A stretch of DNA of 64,000 bases from CAZJVD01 sp964549505. GTDB taxonomy: Bacteria > Bdellovibrionota > UBA1018 > CAZJVD01. The notes beneath the pieces are model-generated. The model did not search any database and was not told the origin of the DNA. It worked only from the letters and a program-made list of their open reading frames with translations. The DNA lies in contig CAZJVD010000003.1 of the NCBI GenBank assembly GCA_964549505.1, positions 1 to 64,000 of the forward strand, written 5' to 3'. Made by a program: the position numbers and the translations under genes. Positions 44,194 through 51,969 of the stretch are shown here, one piece after another (within the stretch, counting starts at the first letter, position 1; every line of letters starts with the position of its first letter).

Positions 44194-45282
44194 CTACTCT
44201 GTTTCGTTGAGAACAACGCGTTCAGCTGCGAGATCACCATCGTCGCCAGCAGCCGCTCCACCAGCGCCTTTTGGCTTTGCTGGACGGATCATGCCGCGTT
44301 TACGAAGTTTCTCGACAAGCGTTGTGCGATTCATCTGAAGCAGCTCACTCGCTCGGTTCTTGTTCCCGTGCGTACGCGTGAGCGCCTGGTCGATGAGATG
44401 GTTTTCGAACGCAGCGACGATCGTCTTGAGATCGAGGCCATCGTTCGGAAGTGCCATTCTCGGAAAATCAGTTTCCGAAACCGCACCTGCTCCACTCGGA
44501 CGACCTTCCGCATACTTGCGGAAAATGCGATGAGGAAGATCTCCCAAATCCACAGCACCTGTTTGTTTCAGAATCACCAAGCGTTCGACGAAGTTTTCAA
44601 GCTCGCGAACGTTTCCGGGCCAGTCATACGCCACGAGTGCGTCCATGATCTGACCGACTGGCATCTCGACCGAATGCCCCGTCATCTGGTTAAACTTCTG
44701 AACGAAGAACGTAACCAGACCTGCGATATCACTCTTGCGCTCACGCAGTGGCGCGATCTTCACCGGAATAACATTGAGCCGATAATACAGATCTTCGCGG
44801 AACATCTTCTTCTGAACCAAATCTTCGAGATCACGATTGGTCGCAGCGATGATACGAACATCGACTTCCGTCGTACGTGACGAACCGACCGGTTCAAACT
44901 GTCGCGTCTGAATCACACGCAGAAGTTTCACTTGGAGATGAAGCGGTAGATCGCCGACTTCATCTAAGAAGATCGTTCCACCGTTAGCCATCTCGAAACG
45001 GCCGCTACGAGTTTGCGTTGCACCCGTGAAGGCTCCACGCATATGTCCAAAGAGTTCAGCTTCAAGCAGGTCGCCAGGAATAGCGCCGCAATTGACCATG
45101 ACCAGAGGTCCAGTCGCGCGCGTCGACTGCTGATGGATACTTCTCGCGACGAGTTCTTTGCCCGTCCCGCTCTCACCCGTGATGAGAATATTACTGTCGC
45201 TTTTCGAAACCTTTTCGATAGTCTGATGCAGGTTCTGAATGACCTGACTATCGCCCACAATCAACGAACGAGATTCGAGCAT
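44194..45282 (-). CDS. Sigma-54-dependent activator without receiver domain
   Basis: The 362-residue protein has a short N-terminus (MLESRSLIVGDSQVIQNLHQ), an AAA+ domain (Walker A GESGTGKE, GAFTGA loop, Walker B GGTIFLDEVGDL) and a C-terminal Fis-type helix-turn-helix (NKNRASELLQMNRTTLVEKLRKRGM). A Gly/Ala/Asp tail of about 25 residues follows. There is no receiver domain. The ATG at 45280-45282 has AAGGGGG six bases upstream; longer frames would read through that site. The 5' leader contains two palindromes. The target is unknown; its resemblance to FleQ/FlrA-type regulators is only in the AAA+ part. Confidence 0.88.
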   Translation of the reverse strand: MLESRSLIVGDSQVIQNLHQTIEKVSKSDSNILITGESGTGKELVARSIHQQSTRATGPLVMVNCGAIPGDLLEAELFGHMRGAFTGATQTRSGRFEMANGGTIFLDEVGDLPLHLQVKLLRVIQTRQFEPVGSSRTTEVDVRIIAATNRDLEDLVQKKMFREDLYYRLNVIPVKIAPLRERKSDIAGLVTFFVQKFNQMTGHSVEMPVGQIMDALVAYDWPGNVRELENFVERLVILKQTGAVDLGDLPHRIFRKYAEGRPSGAGAVSETDFPRMALPNDGLDLKTIVAAFENHLIDQALTRTHGNKNRASELLQMNRTTLVEKLRKRGMIRPAKPKGAGGAAAGDDGDLAAERVVLNETE

Positions 45283-45292
45283 CAATGCCCCC

Positions 45293-45311
45293 TTAACCAT
45301 TCCATGGTTAA
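45293..45311. promoter_or_regulatory. Palindrome overlapping the activator's ribosome-binding site
   Basis: TTAACCAT (45293-45300) and ATGGTTAA (45304-45311) form a perfect 8-bp inverted repeat with a 3-base centre. It partly covers the Shine-Dalgarno of the minus-strand activator gene, so it could be an operator or an RNA stem masking translation. Confidence 0.5.
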
Positions 45312-45336
45312 ACGTCCGAATCCAAGTTTCGGACGT
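45312..45336. promoter_or_regulatory. Second palindrome in the activator leader
   Basis: ACGTCCGAA (45312-45320) and TTCGGACGT (45328-45336) are perfect 9-bp arms with a 7-base loop, directly next to the first palindrome. A TTGACA-like box lies just upstream on the minus strand (about 45337-45342). Confidence 0.5.
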
Positions 45337-45428
45337 CTTGTCAATCCTTGCCAACTAAGACTCCAGGCGCTCGTCCTAAGAACACCTAAGGCCTCTGAAA
45401 AAGGCTAAGCAAGATCTGCCCAGCTGTC

Positions 45429-45452
45429 AAAAAAAAATGACGGTCTGTCGTC
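45429..45452 (-). terminator. Weak Rho-independent terminator candidate
   Basis: On the minus strand a short GACG/CGTC stem (45439-45442, 45449-45452) is followed by nine T. It lies after the secreted unknown gene and before the activator. The stem is short, so termination may be partial. Confidence 0.35.
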
Positions 45453-45511
45453 GCAACAGCAGTTGTTTAACTCAGGGGCGACTCAGAACGATTGACGACG
45501 ATCTGAGGAGT

Positions 45512-46090
45512 CTAACGTCCCCGAGCTGAGATCGCCCGAGCTGCGGCCGCAGGAACGGCCCTGACCTGTTCAATGAACGGATCGTTGATCTGATCCTTGT
45601 TTTGATTCTTGGCGATCGCGGCCACCGCTTCGGCTTCGAGATCGTGTCGGCACTCAAGGGTCGCGGTCCCGACGAAGTCATCGGAATCGTAAACACCAAT
45701 TCCCGTTTTGATCCCTTCGATAGCCGAATACTCGCTATAAAGATGTCCCTGATCGTCGGATCCCCAGTAATACTTCATCAAAGCGTCCACGACGTTCGCA
45801 TCACGCCGAACCAGTTTGACAATGATATACAGGTGGAACGTGGCCGACGCGAATCGACTACTAGAAACCTGGAGCCTCTTCGGCTCGCGCAAACTCGTGA
45901 GCTCCTCGAATTGACTCCAAATCGTTCTGCCATCATTCGCTTGATTCGCAAAACTCACCTTGCAGTACTTTGGATCCCCGTCCGGGGCAGCATTCGAAAA
46001 ATCGGAAACTAAACTCAGGCTCAGAATACACGTCAGAACGCCTGCTGCGCCTGCTACCATGACCGATAACTTCATCTGGAATTTCTTCAT
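45512..46090 (-). CDS. Secreted protein of unknown function
   Basis: The 192-residue product has a signal peptide (LSVMVAGAAGVLTCILSLSLVSDFSNA, cleavage about residue 35). The mature domain of about 150 residues is mixed alpha/beta and contains two cysteines (DPKYCKVSF and ATLECRHD) that could form a disulfide. It ends with Ala/Arg-rich residues. I recognise no family. It stands between the activator and a small membrane protein, all on the minus strand; the 79-bp gap on its 5' side contains two inverted repeats. Confidence 0.6.
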   Translation of the reverse strand: MKKFQMKLSVMVAGAAGVLTCILSLSLVSDFSNAAPDGDPKYCKVSFANQANDGRTIWSQFEELTSLREPKRLQVSSSRFASATFHLYIIVKLVRRDANVVDALMKYYWGSDDQGHLYSEYSAIEGIKTGIGVYDSDDFVGTATLECRHDLEAEAVAAIAKNQNKDQINDPFIEQVRAVPAAAARAISARGR

Positions 46091-46161
46091 AATTTCGACC
46101 TTTTCACCTTTTTCTCAAGACTTGTGACGCTATGTATCATCACTTGAGGGCGACCGTCAAG

Positions 46162-46182
46162 CAGTACTATCAATTGGTACTG
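46162..46182. repeat. Inverted repeat spanning a stop codon
   Basis: CAGTAC (46162-46167) and GTACTG (46177-46182) flank CAATTG-like bases and enclose the stop codon of the 78-residue gene. A second imperfect stem (CTCAAG...CTTGAG, about 46113-46148) follows on its 3' side. Neither has a T run on the minus strand. Confidence 0.4.
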
Positions 46183-46406
46183 TAGGGATTCCCGATCAGG
46201 TACCGAATCCAGAGATCCGAGTTCTTATCCCCTCGAAATCCAAGCCATATCAGTATCGTCACGATGAGAAACCCGGAAACACCGAACCAAATCCACTGGT
46301 GCTTGTGCCGCCTGCGACGGTAGTACCGCCCGAGCTCCATGAGCACGATGACGATCGAACCAGCGATGAACGGATAGAGGCGAGCGATCGCGAAAAGCCA
46401 GTGCAT
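46170..46406 (-). CDS. Small two-helix membrane protein
   Basis: The 78-residue product has two predicted membrane helices (LYPFIAGSIVIVLMELGRYY and IWFGVSGFLIVTILIWLGF) joined by a very basic loop (RRRRHKHQ), which should face the cytoplasm. The function is unknown. It lies 18 bp downstream of metK on the same strand, so it is probably cotranscribed. Confidence 0.6.
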   Translation of the reverse strand: MHWLFAIARLYPFIAGSIVIVLMELGRYYRRRRHKHQWIWFGVSGFLIVTILIWLGFRGDKNSDLWIRYLIGNPYSTN

Positions 46407-46424
46407 CGGGGGCCTCGCCGCGAT

Positions 46425-47594
46425 CTACGTCAGCAAGCCGCGAAGCTCTTCGGCCTTGTCGGTGCGCTCCCAAAGGAACTCAGCATCCCGACGGCCAAAG
46501 TGTCCGAACGCCGCCGTCTTTTGATAGATCGGCCGCAGCAGCTGCAAGTGTTGGATAATTCCGGACGGACGAAGCGGGAACACTTCGCGAACGCGTTTCT
46601 CAATACGTTCGACCGGAGTTTTTTCCGTTCCATACGTTTCGATCAAAACGCTCACAGGATCCGCAACACCGATCGCGTAAGCGAGTTGGACCAAGCAACG
46701 ATCGGCAAGGCCCGCGCTCACAATGTTTTTCGCCACGTAACGAGCCATGTAGCACGCCGAACGGTCGACTTTCGAAGGGTCTTTACCCGAAAAAGCCCCG
46801 CCACCATGAGCCCCGTGACCACCGTACGTATCGACAATGATCTTGCGCCCCGTGAGGCCACAATCACCGTGCGGTCCACCGACGACAAAGCGTCCGGTTG
46901 GATTGATGAAAAACTTGGTCTGGTTGTCGAGAAAGCGCCCCGGAATCACTTTCCTAACGACTTCTTCGATCAACGCTTCTTTGAGCTGCGCGTGCGTGAC
47001 CGTCTCATCGTGTTGGGCACTCAGCACGACCGTGTGAACACGACGCGGTTTGCCTTCGACATACTCGACCGTGACCTGAGATTTGCCATCAGGACGGAGC
47101 CACTTGAGATCTCCCTTGCGTCGCGCTTGCGAAAGACGTTGCACGAGCTTGTGCGAAAGATCGATCGAAAGCGGCATATTCTCTTCGGTCTCGTTGATCG
47201 CATAACCAAACATGATGCCTTGGTCGCCAGCGCCTTGGTCGTCTTGGTTGTAGACACCTTGGCCTTTTGTCACGCCTTGCGAGATATCAGCCGACTGTTG
47301 ATGAATCACGACGTTCACCGAACAAGTCCGATAATCAAACCCTTTGTCCTGAGAATCGTATCCAATGTCCTTTGCAACACCACGCGCGACCTGAACAAAA
47401 TCGACGGTCGCTTTCGTCGTCACTTCGCCTGCGATCATCGCAAGCCCGGTCGTCAGCAAACTTTCGCAGGCGACGCGCGCACCGGGGTCTTGCTTCAGGA
47501 TGGCGTCCAAAACGCCGTCTGAAATCTGATCGGCCATTTTGTCTGGATGGCCTTCGGTGACGGATTCCGATGTGAAAAGATAGTTGCGTGACAT
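46425..47594 (-). CDS. metK: S-adenosylmethionine synthase
   Basis: MetK makes S-adenosylmethionine from methionine and ATP in the cytoplasm. The 389-residue protein has the landmarks FTSESVTEGHPDKMADQISD (N-terminal), GDQGIMFGYA, and the phosphate-binding GGGAFSGKDPSKVDRSACYM (about 250-270). Length is normal. GAGGGG precedes the ATG. The leader contains a 7-bp inverted repeat (47611-47631), but I see no SAM riboswitch. Confidence 0.96.
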   Translation of the reverse strand: MSRNYLFTSESVTEGHPDKMADQISDGVLDAILKQDPGARVACESLLTTGLAMIAGEVTTKATVDFVQVARGVAKDIGYDSQDKGFDYRTCSVNVVIHQQSADISQGVTKGQGVYNQDDQGAGDQGIMFGYAINETEENMPLSIDLSHKLVQRLSQARRKGDLKWLRPDGKSQVTVEYVEGKPRRVHTVVLSAQHDETVTHAQLKEALIEEVVRKVIPGRFLDNQTKFFINPTGRFVVGGPHGDCGLTGRKIIVDTYGGHGAHGGGAFSGKDPSKVDRSACYMARYVAKNIVSAGLADRCLVQLAYAIGVADPVSVLIETYGTEKTPVERIEKRVREVFPLRPSGIIQHLQLLRPIYQKTAAFGHFGRRDAEFLWERTDKAEELRGLLT

Positions 47595-47610
47595 GTGGTA
47601 ACCCCTCTCA

Positions 47611-47631
47611 GTCTTTTAAAAAGGAAAAGAC
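47611..47631. repeat. Inverted repeat in the metK leader
   Basis: GTCTTTT (47611-47617) and AAAAGAC (47625-47631) form a perfect 7-bp inverted repeat about 17 bases upstream of the metK ATG. It is AT-rich and could be an operator or a weak mRNA stem. Confidence 0.4.
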
Positions 47632-47693
47632 AGACGTTTCTCTCAATAGAAATATGACGTTCAGGAAATAGGACGAACGGAAGTTCAACAGAC

Positions 47694-47822
47694 TCAGCCT
47701 GATTTGTGAATGGGAAATTTGGGAGTCGTCCCTTTGTTGCGTCGGAGACGCTTGTTTTTCTTACCCACTTTGCGGTGTTTGCGCTCAGTGCGTGCCTTAT
47801 GTTTTCCTCGACGTGATGCCAT
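47694..47822 (-). CDS. Very basic 42-residue protein
   Basis: The ATG at 47820-47822 opens a frame of 42 residues, MASRRGKHKARTERKHRKVG through to a TGA at 47694-47696. Almost half the residues are Lys or Arg, with no acidic cluster, as in small ribosomal proteins and nucleic-acid-binding peptides. It ends KFPIHKSG. I cannot assign it to a family; bTHX/bS21-like ribosomal proteins are alternatives by composition only. It lies 99 bp upstream of metK on the same strand and divergent from the secretin gene. Confidence 0.6.
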   Translation of the reverse strand: MASRRGKHKARTERKHRKVGKKNKRLRRNKGTTPKFPIHKSG

Positions 47823-47890
47823 AGAACCCAAACTAGTAACGCTCGCGATGCTCACTGTCAACTGGCTTGAGTCTTGCCAACAGCCTACGA

Positions 47891-49429
47891 ATGCACAGAA
47901 AAATGCTTCGTTTCCTGTGGTGGTGGATCACCTTCGTAGCGGTTACGCCGGGCACGCCTGGAACAGCAGGCGCAGCGGACGGGTCTCCGACCGCCCGAGC
48001 CATCGAGGAGAAGGCCACGTGGGTGATGGCTCCGGGCGAACAACGAACAGCACATTTCGCGTCAAAGATTCGGAAGTTCAGCGCAGGATCGAGCGCCATT
48101 CGGGTCGTCCGTCCCTTGGGCGAGCAAGACGCGCGAACGCTCCTCGTTAAAGCCGTCGCGGCCGGATTTTCAGATCTCTGGGTCACGCGCGAGGACGGGA
48201 GCGTGGAACATCGCAAAATTGAGATCACCATCCCAGAAGGCGAAGGCGCCTCAAATGAGACCAAGGGTTTACAAGGACTCCGAGAAGCTCTGGGCGCCCT
48301 CGACGAAGCGCAAGTGACGCGAGCCGGAAACCACGTGGCCATTCACGGCGTGATCCGCGAACTGAGCGAAGCGCGACGAATCGCGGCCCTCACGCTCGCC
48401 TTTCCAGGCTCAGTCGTCGACCAGACCGAGTGGCACGAGTCGCTCCGATCGTTGATTCGAAGTCAGCTCGAACGCCTGATCGACGAACGCAAACAGGCCG
48501 GCGAAGACATGAGTGCCCTTCGTGTGACGGAACTCGAAAGCCGGCTCCAAGTCAGCGGTCGCCTGCCCGACCCACGAAGACATGCGGCTCTTGTTGCGTC
48601 TCTCCGAAAACAAGCGCCCGGTGTGATCATCAACCTCACCGAACTCAAAGGGGCTCAACCGACGGTTCTCTTTCGTGTCGTTCTGATGGAAGTCCGACGC
48701 GAAGAATTTCAGCGTCTCGGCATTGCATGGCCTGAGGCGGTCGAAGGCGCTTTCCGTGCGAGCCCGTCGGCACTTCATTCGGCTCTCGAGATGACGGGCG
48801 CCCTTCAAGCAGCGGCCGGACGTGGCGGCGCGCGCGTCTTGGCCGAACCCGAACTGGTCGTGCGCGCACAAGGATCAGCCGAACTCTTTGCAGGAGGCGA
48901 GTATCCCGTTCGCACACACGATCGGTTTCATACAAACGTTCACTGGAAACCGTATGGACTGAGTTTGAAACTCAAAGTGCCTGAGTCCTCTGAAGATCTC
49001 TTTCGTCTCGAACTCTCGGTCGAAGTGAGCCAGCTCAATCCAAAAATTCAAGTCGACGAAGTCCCTGGCATACAAACCAATCGGGTTCAGACAGTGGTCG
49101 ACGCCCAATTCGGCGTTCCTCTTTTTCTATGCGGCTTACTGCAGTCCAGCACCCGCGAGCAGGTCAAAGGAATCCCGGGACTCATGGAGATTCCGATCTT
49201 GGGTGCACTTTTTTCGTCGCGCGAGTTTCTCGAAGAACGCTCCGAGCTCGTCACAGTTCTTTGGCCGCACCTGAAACCCCCTGAAGTCGGCGGCGGCTTT
49301 CCAAAGCTATTCAGACTCGATCCGCTTCCAAAGGGCCCGGTTCCCGCACGCCGAGCCTGGATCGACCCGTCGCGCGAAACCACCGAACGAAAGGATCCGG
49401 CGTTTCCATGGAACGTTCTGAACGACTAA
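47891..49429 (+). CDS. Secretin, CpaC/RcpA-like (Tad/type II family)
   Basis: The 512-residue exported protein has a signal peptide (MLRFLWWWITFVAVTPGTPGTAGA). The N-terminal pilus/secretin domain (about 40-110, RVVRPLGEQDARTLLVKAVAAGFSDLWV) matches the CpaC N-domain. A BON-like linker region follows (HVAIHGVIRELSEARRI). The secretin core has PTVLFRVVLMEVRREEFQRLGI, GARVLAEPELVVRAQGSAELFAGGEYPV, GIQTNRVQTVVDAQFG and GIPGLMEIPILGALFSSREFLEERSELVTVLWPHL. It would form the outer-membrane channel. The ATG at 47891 is preferred over an upstream TTG. It overlaps the ATPase gene by 22 bp. Confidence 0.85.
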   Translation: MHRKMLRFLWWWITFVAVTPGTPGTAGAADGSPTARAIEEKATWVMAPGEQRTAHFASKIRKFSAGSSAIRVVRPLGEQDARTLLVKAVAAGFSDLWVTREDGSVEHRKIEITIPEGEGASNETKGLQGLREALGALDEAQVTRAGNHVAIHGVIRELSEARRIAALTLAFPGSVVDQTEWHESLRSLIRSQLERLIDERKQAGEDMSALRVTELESRLQVSGRLPDPRRHAALVASLRKQAPGVIINLTELKGAQPTVLFRVVLMEVRREEFQRLGIAWPEAVEGAFRASPSALHSALEMTGALQAAAGRGGARVLAEPELVVRAQGSAELFAGGEYPVRTHDRFHTNVHWKPYGLSLKLKVPESSEDLFRLELSVEVSQLNPKIQVDEVPGIQTNRVQTVVDAQFGVPLFLCGLLQSSTREQVKGIPGLMEIPILGALFSSREFLEERSELVTVLWPHLKPPEVGGGFPKLFRLDPLPKGPVPARRAWIDPSRETTERKDPAFPWNVLND

Positions 49430-50481
49430 AAGGGCTCGAGACTCTGATCTCTGCACCCGATGTTTCCGATATCGTGCTTCAACCTGGAGCGTGTTTTGTT
49501 GCGCGCTCTGGATCCGCACTCGAACCGCAGCCAGCACCCATTTGGACCGACGACGACATCAGACTGTGGATTCTCGAGGCCTTGAGCCGAGATGGAAAGA
49601 CCTGGGACGCGCGCTTTCCATTTGCGGATTTCTTATTGAGCCCACGCGTACGTGTCCATGTCGTGTTCCCACCGATTTCGGCTAGCGGACTAGCCGTTTC
49701 GATTCGAAAACCGGCGCTCAGCCGAACGTCAACTCCTCAGGAGACGTGGGGCAAGACCGAAACTTCAGCGCGCGCGTTGCAGATCTTATTGGATGCAGTC
49801 CGGGCGCGCGAATCCATCGTCGTTGCGGGCGGAACGGGCGCCGGAAAAACAACACTGCTTCGCGATCTCATCGAGGCCTGCGCTCCCAGCGATAGGATCA
49901 TCGGCATCGAAGATGTTCGCGAACTCTGGCCGCGACATCCTCATTTTATCAGTCTGGAGACACGCCCATCGAACGCGGACGGGTGTGGGGCGATCACGGC
50001 ACGAGACTGTTTTCGCCAGACACTGCGCATGCGTCCCGATCGACTCGTGCTCGGCGAGTGCCGTGGCGCCGAAATCTTCGACCTAGCGCAAGCCCTGAGT
50101 ACCGGACATCGGGGCGGCTTCGGTACGGTGCACGCGTCGTCGGCACGTCATGCGTTCCAACGTCTTGAGCTCCTCGCAGCCCTGCAATCCGAGATCCGCA
50201 TCCATCAGCGTGCTTTCCGCGAAGTCCTCGTAGGAGCTATTCAGTGGATCGCTTTTGTCGACCGTTCGGATAAGGGCCGCGTGATCTCTGAAATAGTCCA
50301 TATTGAAGGATTGGAAGGAGATACCGTACTTTTCAGGCCCATGTTACAAGCAAAACATGTCCGGAACGCCAACGGTGGCGCAGCGCCGCTACTCCCTTGT
50401 GACGCGACTTTTGAGCCTCACGTACGCGATGATCGCTATCGGAGTATGGTTTTTTCCGGTTCAAGGAACCGCGCTGGTTAA
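49408..50481 (+). CDS. CpaF/TadA-like secretion ATPase
   Basis: The 357-residue cytoplasmic ATPase of the VirB11/CpaF type has Walker A AGGTGAGKTT (about 139-148), an Asp box (RIIGIEDVRELWP), Walker B RLVLGECRGAEIFDL and the His box TVHASSARHAFQRLE. It would power a Tad- or type II-like machine with the secretin and the TadB-like protein. It is shorter than CpaF (about 450), missing much of the N-terminal domain. Family similarity ends near EGDTVLFRPML; the last 45 residues are unlike CpaF and overlap the next gene by 125 bp. Confidence 0.85.
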   Translation: MERSERLKGLETLISAPDVSDIVLQPGACFVARSGSALEPQPAPIWTDDDIRLWILEALSRDGKTWDARFPFADFLLSPRVRVHVVFPPISASGLAVSIRKPALSRTSTPQETWGKTETSARALQILLDAVRARESIVVAGGTGAGKTTLLRDLIEACAPSDRIIGIEDVRELWPRHPHFISLETRPSNADGCGAITARDCFRQTLRMRPDRLVLGECRGAEIFDLAQALSTGHRGGFGTVHASSARHAFQRLELLAALQSEIRIHQRAFREVLVGAIQWIAFVDRSDKGRVISEIVHIEGLEGDTVLFRPMLQAKHVRNANGGAAPLLPCDATFEPHVRDDRYRSMVFSGSRNRAG

Positions 50482-50899
50482 TTTCATCCCCACACTGATT
50501 GATCGCTGGAAACCCATCGTGTTCATGGAGGGTCTGGGAAAACCCGTCGGCGTGATGACCGTACTCGGTGCACTTTCGAGTTTGAGTCTTCTCAGTTCGT
50601 TTCGGCCTTTCGACCGTTCGCTGCTAGCAGCCCATGGTCTTATCGCCTTTTTTTGGAGTCTGTTCTCATCGCTCAGCTTCGTCGACAGCCAGCAGCTGTT
50701 CATCGATCTGCTCGCATTCTTCTCGACAGCGATGATCACACTCTGGGCGCTTTGGTCCTTTTTGAGAATTGGCCAAAGCAAGGGAACGACCGCGACCTCC
50801 TCCAGCGCCGTCGAACCGACGTTGAACTTTACATCGCCAGCAGCTGAAACAAAATCATCCGAAACAAAACCGGAGAGTGGTCATGAACCGATTCCTTGA
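50357..50899 (+). CDS. Four-helix membrane protein of unknown function
   Basis: The 180-residue product has four predicted membrane helices (LVTRLLSLTYAMIAIGVWFF, GVMTVLGALSSLSLLSS, LLAAHGLIAFFWSLFSSLSFV, LLAFFSTAMITLWALWSFL) and a Ser/Thr/Glu-rich cytoplasmic tail. The ATG at 50357 lies inside the CpaF-like gene in another frame; a TTG at 50303 would lengthen the overlap. No family is recognised and it does not resemble a prepilin peptidase: no paired aspartates in membrane segments. It may be part of the secretion locus. Confidence 0.6.
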   Translation: MSGTPTVAQRRYSLVTRLLSLTYAMIAIGVWFFPVQGTALVNFIPTLIDRWKPIVFMEGLGKPVGVMTVLGALSSLSLLSSFRPFDRSLLAAHGLIAFFWSLFSSLSFVDSQQLFIDLLAFFSTAMITLWALWSFLRIGQSKGTTATSSSAVEPTLNFTSPAAETKSSETKPESGHEPIP

Positions 50900-51854
50900 A
50901 GCGGCTCACAAGACGCAGACCGCGCGCGCTGGGCTTATTGAGCTTCAGACGTGTGTGATCGCTAAAGAACGAGCACTCTGCGCCGTTTTTCGAAGCCAGT
51001 TTTATACAACGGAGAATGGCTTCCATCGATCGACCACAAACGGAGCCCTGATCAGTTACGATGGCCCCGAAGGACGCACAACGGTCAGTGGTGAAACACG
51101 CTCGCAAGGTGTTTTACCCGCATTTCGTGACGGTTCGGTCCTGCTCGCAGGGACGTCCTGGGGACTTGAGAGACATGCAGGTCAGCTGGCGCCGAACCAG
51201 ACTTGGGACCTATCTTTTGATGGCGCTTGGGCCGAGTTCGCTCTGACTCCGAACGGCGCGGGACGACGAAGTTTGCTTCCGACAGGAGAGAGTCACTGGC
51301 TCTCGCGCGGTGGAACGCGCGGAAAGATTCGCTGGGGGTCGCTGGAATGGGATCTTGCCGGCGCGACATCGTTTCTCTCGATGACGACCGGATCGACACA
51401 TTTTCGTTCGTGGCGCCGCTTGAGCGCGACCGATTTTGTATCGAATAGCGGCGAACCCGCTTCGGTCGAGATGCTTTTGCTTTCGGGCCAACAGCGCAGC
51501 TTGGGCGTTTTTGATCGTACGCACACGCGTCTTGTTCTGCGTTGGAACGACGAGACACTGGATTTCCCATCGTGGCAAGCGCTCACGCGTGTGGAGTTTC
51601 AGTCGTCTTCGGTCACGCAACTTTCTTGGAGTTTTCAGCGCCTCACAACCCGAGTCGAGATCGAAGTGACGACCTCACCCACGCTGGCACAAGGCTATGT
51701 CTCGAAGGATCCTGGCGGTTTTCTTCTCCAGCGCTTCGAACAACTCCGACTGCCGGTGACGGTGACCTTGGTGCGCAACGACAAGATCATCGGACGTCTG
51801 ACGTCGCATCAAACACATCTGGAAATCGGGAACCGGAAGTCTCCGGGCGCGTGA
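50883..51854 (+). CDS. Unknown protein, beta-rich
   Basis: The 323-residue product has no signal peptide. It is rich in Trp, Ser, Thr and Arg with many short beta-like segments (ALISYDGPEGRTTVSGETRS, ELAPNQTWDLSFDGAWAEFALTPNG-type stretches). I do not recognise a domain. GGAGAG lies just before the ATG at 50883, and the gene overlaps the end of the membrane-protein gene by 17 bp, so the four plus-strand genes from the secretin on form one coupled operon. Confidence 0.6.
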   Translation: MNRFLEAAHKTQTARAGLIELQTCVIAKERALCAVFRSQFYTTENGFHRSTTNGALISYDGPEGRTTVSGETRSQGVLPAFRDGSVLLAGTSWGLERHAGQLAPNQTWDLSFDGAWAEFALTPNGAGRRSLLPTGESHWLSRGGTRGKIRWGSLEWDLAGATSFLSMTTGSTHFRSWRRLSATDFVSNSGEPASVEMLLLSGQQRSLGVFDRTHTRLVLRWNDETLDFPSWQALTRVEFQSSSVTQLSWSFQRLTTRVEIEVTTSPTLAQGYVSKDPGGFLLQRFEQLRLPVTVTLVRNDKIIGRLTSHQTHLEIGNRKSPGA

Positions 51855-51969
51855 GATCCCGCACGATCGCACTGGGATCGCCTGAGCCCAGCCACGCGAC
51901 CCCGCCGAACAAGCAGCTCAGAACGAGCCACGCGAGTATAAAATCGAGTAGACGACTACCCAAGAACAT
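51787..51969 (-). CDS. Possible small single-helix membrane protein
   Basis: This 60-residue frame starts with one strong membrane helix (LLDFILAWLVLSCLFGGVAWLG) and overlaps the end of the TadB-like gene by 14 bp, with GGAG before the ATG. Its 3' part overlaps the plus-strand gene end by 68 bp. It may be a real coupled ORF or a chance frame; the membrane helix and the coupling favour the first. Confidence 0.35.
   Translation of the reverse strand: MFLGSRLLDFILAWLVLSCLFGGVAWLGSGDPSAIVRDLTRPETSGSRFPDVFDATSDVR

Noticed and set aside
46299..47522. Plus-strand open frame of 407 codons opposite metK
   Set aside because: metK on the minus strand is certain over the same bases; the plus-strand product is Arg/His-rich nonsense in composition.
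47595..47693. Possible SAM riboswitch ahead of metK
   Set aside because: Only a short AT-rich inverted repeat is present; the multi-helix core of known SAM riboswitches is not seen.
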